Below are positions 6,253 through 13,549 of a stretch of DNA of 15,259 bases, in pieces. Every line of letters starts with the position of its first letter. The first letter of the stretch is position 1. Origin of the DNA: Clostridia bacterium (GTDB lineage: Bacteria; Bacillota; Clostridia; Oscillospirales; RGIG7773). Both the position numbers and the translations under genes were made by a program. Where the stretch lies: assembly GCA_017554835.1 (NCBI GenBank), contig JAFZHO010000043.1, positions 1 to 15,259 on the forward strand, written 5' to 3'. The notes under the pieces were generated by a model. The model made no database searches and had not been told where the DNA came from. It saw nothing but the letters and a program-made list of their open reading frames with translations.

Positions 6253-7428
6253 ATGTCAAACTACGATGCTCAGATTAAAACAGCTCTTGATAAATTTGAA
6301 TCACTTTTAAGACAGCAACTAAAAAGAAACGAAGATATAACATCTCAGAAGGAATTTCTTGATTTTGAAAAACTTGATAAAATTATAATCGGCGTTTGCG
6401 GTGGCGACGGAATAGGTCCCATCATCACTGCAGAAGCGCAGAGAGTTTTGGAATTTCTTTTGAAGGATGACGTTGCAAAAGGGAAAATCGAATTTAATAT
6501 TATCGACGGTCTTACAATCGAAAACCGTGCCGCAGTTAATAAAGCTATTCCTGATGACGTTTTGGCAGAACTTAAAAAATGCCACGTTATCCTAAAAGGA
6601 CCGACAACAACTCCACGCGCAGGCGACCCATGGCCAAATATTGAGTCTGCAAACGTTGCAATGAGAAAAGAACTTGACCTTTTTGCAAACGTTCGCCCCG
6701 TAAAAGTTCCCGAGCAGGGAATTGACTGGACCTTCTTCAGAGAAAATACTGAGGGCGGCTATGCTCTTGGTTCTCAGGGTATGCACGTTACTGATGATGT
6801 TGCTTTTGACTTCGTTGTTACAACAACAGAAGGAACAGAAAGAATCGCAAGACTTGCTTATGACTATGCAAGAAAAAATAAAAAGGAAAGAGTCTCCGTT
6901 ATAACAAAAGCAAACGTAGTTAAAACAACAGACGGAAAATTTCTTAACATCTGCGAAAATATCGGAAAAGAATATCCGGAAATCATTTCTGATGAATGGT
7001 TTATCGATATTACAACTGCTAAGCTTATCGACGAAAAAAGAAGAAAAGACTTCAAGGTATTTATTCTTCCAAACCTTTATGGAGATATTCTTACTGACGA
7101 AGCAGCAGAATTTCAGGGTGGCGTAGGAACTGCCGGTTCTGCAAATCTTGGCAAAAGATATGCTATGTTTGAAGCGATTCACGGAAGCGCTCCTCGTATG
7201 ATGAAGGAAGGCAGAGGAATCTATGCCGACCCATGTTCAATGCTTCGCGCAACCGTTCTATTATTATCTCATATCGGATATCAGAAAGAGGCAGACCTTC
7301 TTGAAAGAGCGCTTGATATCTGTATGAACGAAGAAAAGAAATTGACAATAACAGGCCGTGACACTGGTTGCACCTGCGAGCAGTTCGGTAATTACGTTAT
7401 GGAAACTGTTACTAACTTGTCAAAATAA
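6253..7428 (+). CDS. icd: Isocitrate dehydrogenase (isocitrate/isopropylmalate dehydrogenase family)
   Basis: It decarboxylates isocitrate to 2-oxoglutarate with NAD(P)+. At 391 residues it has an extra N-terminal segment of about 40 residues before the GDGIGP loop (51-56). The substrate site is of isocitrate type: S132, N134, R138 and R148 match the S-x-N-x3-R-x9-R pattern of E. coli IDH, where isopropylmalate dehydrogenases lack the Ser/Asn pair. Further matches are R163 in FRENTE, K219, and the metal ligands D252, D278 and D282. After HGSAP (310-314) the cofactor-specifying positions are R315 and M316. These fit neither the Lys-Tyr of NADP enzymes nor the Asp-Ile of NAD enzymes, so the cofactor is uncertain. 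AAGGAGA overlaps the aconitase stop. The pair aconitase-IDH makes 2-oxoglutarate for glutamate synthesis in many anaerobes with an incomplete citrate cycle. Confidence 0.88.
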   Translation: MSNYDAQIKTALDKFESLLRQQLKRNEDITSQKEFLDFEKLDKIIIGVCGGDGIGPIITAEAQRVLEFLLKDDVAKGKIEFNIIDGLTIENRAAVNKAIPDDVLAELKKCHVILKGPTTTPRAGDPWPNIESANVAMRKELDLFANVRPVKVPEQGIDWTFFRENTEGGYALGSQGMHVTDDVAFDFVVTTTEGTERIARLAYDYARKNKKERVSVITKANVVKTTDGKFLNICENIGKEYPEIISDEWFIDITTAKLIDEKRRKDFKVFILPNLYGDILTDEAAEFQGGVGTAGSANLGKRYAMFEAIHGSAPRMMKEGRGIYADPCSMLRATVLLLSHIGYQKEADLLERALDICMNEEKKLTITGRDTGCTCEQFGNYVMETVTNLSK

Positions 7429-7441
7429 GTGAGGTTTCTAA

Positions 7442-8074
7442 ATGAAAAATAGTCAGGTTTCTACCGCTGTTATCAGACGACTTCCAAGATATTATAGATA
7501 TTTAACGGATTTATCCATTGCAGGCGTTTTGAAAATTTCTTCAAAAGCTCTTGCAGATAAAATGGGCGTTACCGCCTCTCAGATAAGGCAGGATTTAAAC
7601 TGCTTTGGTGGATTTGGTCAGCAGGGCTACGGATATAACGTTGAGCTTTTGCGTCAGGAAATCGGTGCAATTTTAGGCGTTGATAAAAATTATAATGCTG
7701 TTTTAATCGGTGTTGGTAATTTAGGTCATGCTATTGCAAATCACGTCAAATTTGAAAAACGCGGGATAAAGCTTGTGGGAATATTCGATATTGATGAAAA
7801 ACTTATGGGTCAGGAGATTAAAGGCATAAAAGTAAAGCATATTTCTGAACTTGATGAGTTTTGCAAAGAATATCAGCCGAAAATCGCAGTTCTCACTCTT
7901 GCAAAAGCCGAAACAGAAAAAATGATGAAGCAACTTTGCGATCTTGGAGTTATCGGCTTCTGGAATTTTGCCAATATGGAGCTTAAGGCACCTTCTGATG
8001 ATATAACCGTTGTTAACGTTCATCTTGGAGATTCCCTTATGACTTTATGCTATGATATTAAAGATAAGATATAA
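7442..8074 (+). CDS. rex: Redox-sensing transcriptional repressor Rex
   Basis: Rex senses the NADH/NAD+ ratio and leaves its operators when NADH rises, so fermentative and NADH-reoxidising genes are expressed. The 210 residues match the family. An N-terminal winged helix holds RRLPRYYR (12-19), the helix-turn-helix around residues 33-55 with SQIRQDL, and FGGFGQQGYGY. The Rossmann domain has GVGNLGHAI (90-98; G90, G92, G95) with the adenosine-ribose-binding acidic residue likely D116. The C-terminal swapped helix ends the protein. It begins 13 bases after icd with GAGG at 7431-7434, so it is probably transcribed with aconitase and IDH. That puts a redox sensor under the same promoter as a pathway that makes reduced cofactor. 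I see no full Rex operator (TTGTTAA-N4-TTAACAA type) in the window. Confidence 0.96.
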   Translation: MKNSQVSTAVIRRLPRYYRYLTDLSIAGVLKISSKALADKMGVTASQIRQDLNCFGGFGQQGYGYNVELLRQEIGAILGVDKNYNAVLIGVGNLGHAIANHVKFEKRGIKLVGIFDIDEKLMGQEIKGIKVKHISELDEFCKEYQPKIAVLTLAKAETEKMMKQLCDLGVIGFWNFANMELKAPSDDITVVNVHLGDSLMTLCYDIKDKI

Positions 8075-8075
8075 T

Positions 8076-8107
8076 AAAAAACCTTCGGAAATTTCCGAAG
8101 GTTTTTT
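8076..8107. terminator. Bidirectional terminator between rex and the B6 gene pair
   Basis: A perfect 32-base palindrome centred between 8091 and 8092, with core ACCTTCGGAAA/TTTCCGAAGGT flanked by A-run and T-run. It begins 2 bases after the rex stop and ends 2 bases before the stop of the convergent minus-strand gene. It can therefore terminate both transcripts. Confidence 0.93.
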
Positions 8108-8109
8108 TA

Positions 8110-8592
8110 TTATTTAAATTTTCTGAAATTCGTTAAATCAACTGCCAAAGCTATTATAATAAACGCAATAGTGTTTGAAACCGTCTGAATCAGAGTGCTT
8201 ATAATTCCGAGACATTGACCTGAGATAAGATATTCTGCTATTGCGTAACCGCCTATATTTATTATGCCCGCAATTATAAGGGAAATTATATTTCTGAGGC
8301 AAAGTATTTTGCCCTTATTTGTGAAACATAATACCATAAGTATTTTTATAACTAAGGTATAAGGTGCCCAAACGGGAACTCCAACGTAAATATCAGCAAG
8401 CATTGCTCCAACGCCTGCCGAAAATGCCGCATAAGGAGTGGAAATTAAGCAGGCAGTAATATAAATTATGCAGTCGCCTAAATGAATATAGTTTGAGTTG
8501 ATGGTATTTATCTTTATAAAGGAGGTTAAGATAAATACAAGAGCGCAAAATACTGCGCTTTGGGTCATTTTTAATAGTTTTTGATTTTTCAT
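8110..8592 (-). CDS. ECF transporter S component, probably for vitamin B6
   Basis: This is a 160-residue, very hydrophobic protein with about five membrane segments, the size and pattern of the substrate-binding S subunit of energy-coupling factor importers. The N-terminal stretch around IHLGDCIIYITACLIS fits the H/N-LGD signature of ECF S proteins related to the riboflavin transporter type. A second conserved-looking block is GVGAMLADIYVGVPVWAPYT. The ATG lies 2 bases after the stop of the pyridoxal kinase gene, so the two are one transcript. Substrate is inferred from this pairing: PdxU-type S components have been predicted for pyridoxine by co-localisation with kinase genes. The EcfA1/A2/T energising module is not in the window and is presumably shared from elsewhere. 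Another vitamin cannot be excluded. Confidence 0.78.
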   Translation of the reverse strand: MKNQKLLKMTQSAVFCALVFILTSFIKINTINSNYIHLGDCIIYITACLISTPYAAFSAGVGAMLADIYVGVPVWAPYTLVIKILMVLCFTNKGKILCLRNIISLIIAGIINIGGYAIAEYLISGQCLGIISTLIQTVSNTIAFIIIALAVDLTNFRKFK

Positions 8593-8594
8593 AG

Positions 8595-9422
8595 TTAACC
8601 TTTCAATTTATCAAGAATTTTTTCAAACATTATTCCGCAGTATTTTGGAGATCCGACGGGAATAGTTATATCCGAGGCCTCTTTAATAAAATCGGAAGCT
8701 TTTCTGAGCGCTTTTGAAATATCTTCGCCATTTGTCAGACTTCCTGCGATTATTGAAGCAAAAATATCTCCTGTTCCGGGGTAATCTATACGGGATCTGT
8801 TTGTTTTGCAGATAATATAGTCGTCAGTTTCTTTTTTATATGCCATATTGATAATAGTCTTTTCGTCGGGCTCAATTCCCGTAAGAATAACGGTTTTAGG
8901 TCCAAGAGAGGATAAGAGTTTCGCAAGCTCCTTTGCTTTTTCAATACTAATATTTTCGCCCGGATATTCGATTCCTGTGAGAATAGATGCCTCCGTTATA
9001 TTGGGCGTTATGATATCTGCATTTTTGACAAGCTCTTTCATCTCTTGACACATTTTATCAGTATAGGTGCTATAAATTTCGCCGTTATCTCCCATAACGG
9101 GATCACATAAAAATTGAGATTCTTTATTTTGGCGAACAAAGTCAAGAACGATTTCTATCTGATTTTCGCTTCCGAGAAAGCCGCTATATATCATATCGAA
9201 ATTCATATTAAGTTTTGATAGATTTTTGAGATAGTCGGGCATATAGTCCGTAAAATCAAAAAAAGAATAATTGGGAAAACCCGTATGAGCAGATAGTATG
9301 GCAGTTGGAACTGCTACGCTCTGGATTCCCATAACGGATAATATGGGAATAGCAACCGTAAGAGAGCATTTTCCCATACCTGATAAATCGTTTATGCAAA
9401 TTATTTTTTTTGATCCTTCCAT
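8595..9422 (-). CDS. Pyridoxal/pyridoxamine kinase
   Basis: It phosphorylates pyridoxal, pyridoxine or pyridoxamine to the 5'-phosphate in the B6 salvage pathway. The 275-residue ribokinase-fold protein has SGMGK (14-18), the pyridoxal-kinase-like VPTAILSAHTGFPNY stretch (38-52), CDPVMGDNGEIY (106-117), TPNITEA (139-145) and the GTGD anion hole with catalytic D219. These favour the PdxK/PdxY branch over the ThiD branch. AGGAG lies 7 bases before the ATG and a good promoter lies upstream at 9483-9455. It is the first gene of a two-gene unit with the ECF S component, suggesting uptake followed by trapping through phosphorylation. PdxK and PdxY cannot be told apart here. Confidence 0.9.
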   Translation of the reverse strand: MEGSKKIICINDLSGMGKCSLTVAIPILSVMGIQSVAVPTAILSAHTGFPNYSFFDFTDYMPDYLKNLSKLNMNFDMIYSGFLGSENQIEIVLDFVRQNKESQFLCDPVMGDNGEIYSTYTDKMCQEMKELVKNADIITPNITEASILTGIEYPGENISIEKAKELAKLLSSLGPKTVILTGIEPDEKTIINMAYKKETDDYIICKTNRSRIDYPGTGDIFASIIAGSLTNGEDISKALRKASDFIKEASDITIPVGSPKYCGIMFEKILDKLKG

Positions 9423-9454
9423 AAAGAGACTCCTATTACCTTGAATTCTTTTTT

Positions 9455-9483
9455 ATTATAATACTATAAACATAATTAGTAAA
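9455..9483 (-). promoter_or_regulatory. Sigma-A promoter of the pyridoxal kinase unit
   Basis: On the minus strand TTTACT (9483-9478), a 17-base spacer and perfect TATAAT (9460-9455). The start would be near 9448, giving a leader of about 25 bases, too short for a riboswitch. A possible opposing promoter on the plus strand (TTGAAT 9441-9446, 18 bases, TATAAA 9465-9470) overlaps it and could serve the small gene at 9571. Confidence 0.7.
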
Positions 9484-9570
9484 TAAAAATTTTTCAAAAA
9501 TAAAGAAAATCATTCCACCAATAAATCACCTTCAAAAGTAAAAAATAAAACTGTAAGGAGGTGAATCATA

Positions 9571-9717
9571 ATGGAGAACAGAAATGAATATAACAACAAA
9601 AATAATAATTGTCCTAAAAACAAAGTAGAACCTTCAACAAACAATAACAAAAAAGACCCATCAAACAAATCAAGAAAAAATCCAACTGATAAAAGAGATT
9701 CTTCAGAAATAAGATAG
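9571..9717 (+). CDS. Small Asn/Lys-rich hydrophilic protein, unknown function
   Basis: A 48-residue reading frame starting MENRNEYNNKNNNCPKNK and ending SSEIR. It is very hydrophilic, rich in Asn, Lys, Ser and Pro, with no Trp, one Cys (residue 14) and no predicted membrane segment; it looks disordered. The reason to believe it is real is the ribosome site AGGAGGTGA at 9556-9564, close to the full anti-Shine-Dalgarno complement and correctly spaced. A possible promoter lies 100 bases upstream, and a hairpin follows the stop. Size and composition resemble minor small acid-soluble spore proteins of Bacillus such as SspP, but I see no alignable motif, so that is only a guess. A secreted or metal-binding role is not supported. 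Confidence 0.6.
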   Translation: MENRNEYNNKNNNCPKNKVEPSTNNNKKDPSNKSRKNPTDKRDSSEIR

Positions 9718-9736
9718 AGATTTTTAAAAAAAGCAG

Positions 9737-9760
9737 ACGGGAGGGAGTTTTCCCCTCCGT
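9737..9760. terminator. GC-rich hairpin after the small gene, possible terminator
   Basis: ACGG (9737-9740) and AGGG (9742-9745) pair with CCCT (9753-9756) and CCGT (9757-9760), with one bulged G and a seven-base loop. On the plus strand no T-run follows. On the minus strand a seven-base T-run follows after five bases. It may end the small transcript without a classic U-tract, or act in the other direction. Confidence 0.45.
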
Positions 9761-9785
9761 TACATAAAGAATTTTATGAAAAATA

Positions 9786-9814
9786 TTGACTTGTCTTAGC
9801 CAAAATGTTATAAA
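9786..9814 (+). promoter_or_regulatory. Sigma-A promoter of the first DUF4127 gene
   Basis: TTGACT (9786-9791), a 17-base spacer and TATAAA (9809-9814). The start would be near 9821, with a leader of about 28 bases before the ATG at 9849. Confidence 0.78.
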
Positions 9815-9848
9815 TAATATATAAATATTTTTATAAGGGAGTTTAACT

Positions 9849-11399
9849 ATGACTAAGATTCTTTACGTAGGTCTTGACGATAGAGCATGCACCTATTTTT
9901 ATCCGTTGCTTTTAGCAGATATCTGCGATGATATTGAAATGATTGCCCCACCTTTAGATATTATGGGCGTTCTGAAAACGCCTGCCGATACTGATGCAGT
10001 ATGGAAATGGGCTTTTGAAAACGCTTCAGATGCTGATTATGCGATTTTATCCGTTGACGCTCTTGTTTACGGTAATATCGTTAACTCAAGAATACATAAT
10101 AGAACAAAAGAGCAGTGCGATGCTTATATGGATAATTTCAAAAAACTTAAAGAAATTAATCCAAATCTGAAAATCCATGCTTTTAACCTTGTTGCAAGAG
10201 CGGCTGCTTATAATAGCGATGCTCAGGACCCAACTTACTGGGCTACCCACGGCTACGATATCTGGAAATACGGTTGGTTGACCGATAAAATCAAAAGAGG
10301 TCACGACGCCCCCGGAGAAAAAGAAGAACTTGAAAAACTAACTGCTTCTATTCCTTCAGAATATCTTGAAAATTTCCTGAACAGAAGAGCAATCAATAGA
10401 AGCATCAACCATAAATCCGTTGATTTTGCAAAAGAGGGCGTTTTTGAGAGACTTGTTATCCCAAAAGATGATACTCAGGAATACGGCTATGCAGCAGCAG
10501 ACCAGGCATCAATTTCTGAAAAAATATTTAAAGAACGCGTCATGGATAAGGTTATGGTTTATCCCGGCGCTGACGAAGTTGGATGCGTTCTTTTTGCAAA
10601 AATATTTAACGAAATCAAAAACTTCACTCCAAGAATTTATACGAGATATTCCTCAATTTTAGGTCCGACTATCGTTCCAAAATATGAGGACAGACCTCTT
10701 CACGAGTCTATAAAAGCTCAGATAACTTCACTTGGCGGCGTTATAGTTGATACTCCAATGGAATCAGATATGCTTTTTGCAATTCATAGTCCGGGTAAAT
10801 TTATGATTGAGTGCGCAGATCAGTTCAAAGATAAGGATCTTACTTTCTCATCTCATATCAACCTTCACGAGTTTGCTTCATATATCAATTATTATATAAA
10901 AGCATATAATAAACCCGTTGCCCTTGCTGACGTTGCAATGAGTAACGGCTCTGATAACGAAATGATGGCTTATATGAATAATATCAAGCTTCTTGATAAA
11001 TTATCTGCATTTGGCGGATGGAATACCTCTGAAAATACTAATGGTATGTGTCTTGCTCATGCGGTTATTCATGCTTATTACGAGACCGTTGATTTCAAAG
11101 GCGGAAGCAGACAGAAGAGTGACGAGTTCTGCGTTAGAAAGATTATCGAAGACTGGCTATTCCAGGCAAACGCACTTCATACCGGTATCAAAGAACTTGC
11201 TAAGCGTTATCCCGGCAAATCTCCATATAAGATTATGGATATTCACGATGAGATTTCTACCTTCGTTGGTAACGAAACAACAAGACTTATCGGCGTTGAA
11301 TTCGGCGGCGTTATGAAAGGCAAGAAAGTTGAGATTTCAAACTTCAAGATGCCTTGGGGAAGAATCCACGACCTTCAGTTTATTTTGAAAATGGATTAA
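9849..11399 (+). CDS. DUF4127 family protein, copy 1 (function unknown)
   Basis: A 516-residue protein with no signal peptide or membrane segment. I recognise it as DUF4127 from LDDR near the N-terminus (9-12), SVDALVYGN...SR (68-81), NLVAR (113-117), PGADEVG (239-245), YEDRPL (279-284), the NGSDNE block (366-371) and GGWNTSENTNG (389-399). The many conserved Asp, Arg, Asn and Gly residues look like an enzyme active site, but I know no established reaction for the family. In this copy the expected LDDRP-x-N reads LDDRACT, losing the Pro and Asn that the second copy keeps. The gene has AAGGGAG at 9835-9841, its own promoter and its own terminator, so it is monocistronic. A paralogue starts at 14275, with no gaps in the alignment over the part visible. 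Confidence 0.8.
   Translation: MTKILYVGLDDRACTYFYPLLLADICDDIEMIAPPLDIMGVLKTPADTDAVWKWAFENASDADYAILSVDALVYGNIVNSRIHNRTKEQCDAYMDNFKKLKEINPNLKIHAFNLVARAAAYNSDAQDPTYWATHGYDIWKYGWLTDKIKRGHDAPGEKEELEKLTASIPSEYLENFLNRRAINRSINHKSVDFAKEGVFERLVIPKDDTQEYGYAAADQASISEKIFKERVMDKVMVYPGADEVGCVLFAKIFNEIKNFTPRIYTRYSSILGPTIVPKYEDRPLHESIKAQITSLGGVIVDTPMESDMLFAIHSPGKFMIECADQFKDKDLTFSSHINLHEFASYINYYIKAYNKPVALADVAMSNGSDNEMMAYMNNIKLLDKLSAFGGWNTSENTNGMCLAHAVIHAYYETVDFKGGSRQKSDEFCVRKIIEDWLFQANALHTGIKELAKRYPGKSPYKIMDIHDEISTFVGNETTRLIGVEFGGVMKGKKVEISNFKMPWGRIHDLQFILKMD
10653..10702 (+). repeat. 50-base exact direct repeat inside the DUF4127 copies (first)
   Basis: These 50 bases, coding for the SILGPTIVPKYEDRPL region, are identical to 15079-15128 in the second DUF4127 gene, third codon positions included. 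The two lie about 4.4 kb apart in the same orientation. Confidence 0.9.
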
Positions 11400-11401
11400 T
11401 A

Positions 11402-11434
11402 AAAAAACTGCTCTCTTTATGGGAGCAGTTTTTT
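11402..11434 (+). terminator. Intrinsic terminator of the first DUF4127 gene
   Basis: CTGCTCTC (11408-11415) pairs with GGGAGCAG (11421-11428), one G-U pair and a five-base loop, with A-run before and T-run (11429-11434) after. It separates DUF4127 copy 1 from proBA. Confidence 0.92.
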
Positions 11435-11442
11435 ATTTATAC

Positions 11443-11471
11443 TTGATATATCTTTGTTTTAATGATAAAAT
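11443..11471 (+). promoter_or_regulatory. Sigma-A promoter of the proBA operon
   Basis: TTGATA (11443-11448), a 17-base spacer and TAAAAT (11466-11471). The leader is about 26 bases, so no T-box or other riboswitch fits upstream of proB. Confidence 0.72.
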
Positions 11472-11503
11472 AATAAGATAAATCAGAGTAAGGGGGATAT
11501 TTT

Positions 11504-12277
11504 ATGAATAAGAAAAGAATAGTTGTAAAAGTAGGAACGTCTACTCTTACTCACGATAACGGAAAACTTAATTTTCAAAGAATAGATAAATTGGTTCAGG
11601 TTCTATCCGACCTTCGAAATATGGGAAACGACGTTATTCTTGTTACCTCGGGAGCAGTTGGCGTGGGACTTTCCAAAATCAAAATAAAAAGCGAAGAAAG
11701 AACAATGAGAGAAAAGCAGGCAGCCGCCGCTATTGGTATGTGCGAACTTATGTTTCTTTATGAAAAGCTTTTTATTCAATACGGAAATAATACCGCTCAG
11801 ATACTTCTCACAAAAGATATAACGGATAATAAGGTAGGCAAAGAAAACGTTATAAATACCATAAATACTCTTCTTGAATGGGGAGTAATTCCCGTCATAA
11901 ACGAGAACGACTCCGTTGCTTTTGAGGAGATTGAGTTTGGTGATAATGATACCTTATCTGCTCTTGTTTCCGTTTTAGCGAGTGCTGATTTGCTTATTCT
12001 TATGACGGATATTGACGGATTATATGATAAAAATCCCCGCGAAAACCCTGATGCAAAACTTATTTCAAAAGTATCAGAAATTACTGAAACTTTAAAGGAA
12101 AACGCAGGCGGCGCAGGAACAAGAAGAGGAACAGGCGGAATGATAACGAAACTTCTTGCTGCCGAGATTGCTATGGAAAATAATATTGATATGTATATAG
12201 TGAACGGCGAAAACCCTGATAATATCTACTCCGCAGTTAAAGGCGAGATGGTTGGAACCTTATTTACTACGAAATAA
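11504..12277 (+). CDS. proB: Glutamate 5-kinase, short form
   Basis: First step of proline synthesis: ATP phosphorylates glutamate to glutamyl 5-phosphate. The 257 residues form only the amino acid kinase domain: VVKVGTST (7-14), TSGAVGVG (48-55), INEND (132-136), FGDND (145-149), TDIDGLYDKNP (168-178) and the GTGGM..K loop (209-216). The C-terminal PUA domain found in the roughly 367-residue E. coli enzyme is absent. This is a known natural short form and not a truncation, because the stop is followed at once by proA. Proline feedback acts on the kinase domain, so inhibition is still possible. The ribosome site is AGGGGGA at 11491-11497. Confidence 0.95.
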   Translation: MNKKRIVVKVGTSTLTHDNGKLNFQRIDKLVQVLSDLRNMGNDVILVTSGAVGVGLSKIKIKSEERTMREKQAAAAIGMCELMFLYEKLFIQYGNNTAQILLTKDITDNKVGKENVINTINTLLEWGVIPVINENDSVAFEEIEFGDNDTLSALVSVLASADLLILMTDIDGLYDKNPRENPDAKLISKVSEITETLKENAGGAGTRRGTGGMITKLLAAEIAMENNIDMYIVNGENPDNIYSAVKGEMVGTLFTTK

Positions 12278-12292
12278 ATGGGAGGATTTTGT

Positions 12293-13531
12293 ATGCTTTT
12301 TGAACTTGGTGCAAAAGCAAAAAAAGCTTCTTATGAGATTGCAAAATTATCTCAGACAGAAAAAAACAATGCTCTTGAATCTATAAAAAAATCAATACTT
12401 GATAATAAAAATCAGATAATTTCAGAGAATAAAAAAGATATTGAAAATGCCAGAAAAAATAATATGGCAGAATCAATGATAGATAGACTTTCTCTTGACG
12501 AAAAGAGAATAGAGGATATCTGCATCGGAATTGATAAGGTTATCGCCCTTGATGATCCGATCGGCAAAATCACCGAAACGGTTCTAAGACCAAACGGACT
12601 TTCCGTTGGAAAAATGGCAGTACCTCTTGGAGTTATCGGAATTATATACGAAGCAAGACCAAACGTAACCGTTGATGCCGCAGTTTTATGCCTGAAATCC
12701 TCAAACGTCTGCATTTTAAAAGGCGGAAAAGAAGCAATAAACTCAAATATTGCCCTTGTTTCTGCTATGAAAGAGGGACTTATAAAAGCGGGAGTAACAG
12801 AGGATGCTATTTCTCTTATAGAAGATACTTCAAGGGAGACCACAACGAAGTTTATGAAAATGAACGAATATCTTGACGTTCTAATTCCCAGAGGCGGCGC
12901 AGGGCTTATTAAAGCCGTTGTTGAAAACGCTACCGTTCCCGTTATCGAAACCGGAACAGGCAACTGCCACGTTTATATAGATGAAACCGCGGATATTGAA
13001 ATGGCGATTCGGGTGCTTTTTAATTCAAAAACTTCAAGAATAAGCGTTTGCAATTCCTGCGAGAGTATGCTTGTTCATAAAAATATTGCAAAAGAGTTTT
13101 TGCCTCTTATGAGAGAAAAATTCAAAGAAAAGAACGTTATAATAAGAGGGTGCGAAAAAACCCTTGAAATTTTAAATGATGCAGAAAAAGCAACTGAGGA
13201 AGATTATTATAAAGAATATCTTGATTATATAATCTCCTGCAAAATTATAGATAGCGTGGAAGAAGCCATCGACCATATCAATAAATATTCAACCCACCAT
13301 TCCGAAAGCATTATAACAAAAAGTTATGAAAATGCTTTGAAATTTCAACGTCAGGTGGATAGTGCGGCGGTTTACGTTAATGCTTCCACAAGATTTACAG
13401 ATGGGTTTGAATTTGGCTTTGGTGCCGAAATCGGAATTTCCACCCAGAAACTTCACGCGAGAGGGCCTATGGGGCTTTCTCAGCTTACAAGTATAAAATA
13501 CGTTATAAACGGAAACGGACAAATCAGATAA
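12293..13531 (+). CDS. proA: Glutamate-5-semialdehyde dehydrogenase (gamma-glutamyl phosphate reductase)
   Basis: It reduces glutamyl 5-phosphate with NADPH to the semialdehyde, which cyclises to pyrroline-5-carboxylate. From the ATG at 12293 it has 412 residues, the normal length. Family blocks are IYEARPNVTVDAA (118-130), LKGGKEA (142-148), ETGTGNCHVY (219-228) and the catalytic cysteine C253 in RISVCNSCE. An in-frame ATG at 12278 abuts the proB stop, but GGAGG at 12281-12285 lies inside that extension and is spaced seven bases from 12293. The later start is therefore chosen. ProC, the last enzyme of the pathway, is not in the window. Confidence 0.95.
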   Translation: MLFELGAKAKKASYEIAKLSQTEKNNALESIKKSILDNKNQIISENKKDIENARKNNMAESMIDRLSLDEKRIEDICIGIDKVIALDDPIGKITETVLRPNGLSVGKMAVPLGVIGIIYEARPNVTVDAAVLCLKSSNVCILKGGKEAINSNIALVSAMKEGLIKAGVTEDAISLIEDTSRETTTKFMKMNEYLDVLIPRGGAGLIKAVVENATVPVIETGTGNCHVYIDETADIEMAIRVLFNSKTSRISVCNSCESMLVHKNIAKEFLPLMREKFKEKNVIIRGCEKTLEILNDAEKATEEDYYKEYLDYIISCKIIDSVEEAIDHINKYSTHHSESIITKSYENALKFQRQVDSAAVYVNASTRFTDGFEFGFGAEIGISTQKLHARGPMGLSQLTSIKYVINGNGQIR

Positions 13532-13549
13532 AGAAGGAGTTTTTTAAAA

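Noticed and set aside
6592..7182. 196-codon antisense frame across icd and other long antisense frames (e.g. 12412-12963 opposite proA)
   Set aside because: These are shadows of well-supported genes. Translations are Cys/Phe/Ser-rich with no family features and no ribosome sites.
9448..9480. Sporulation sigma-G/F promoter (CATAATTA) for the small gene
   Set aside because: The -10-like sequence is near consensus but no suitable -35 lies 16-18 bases upstream.
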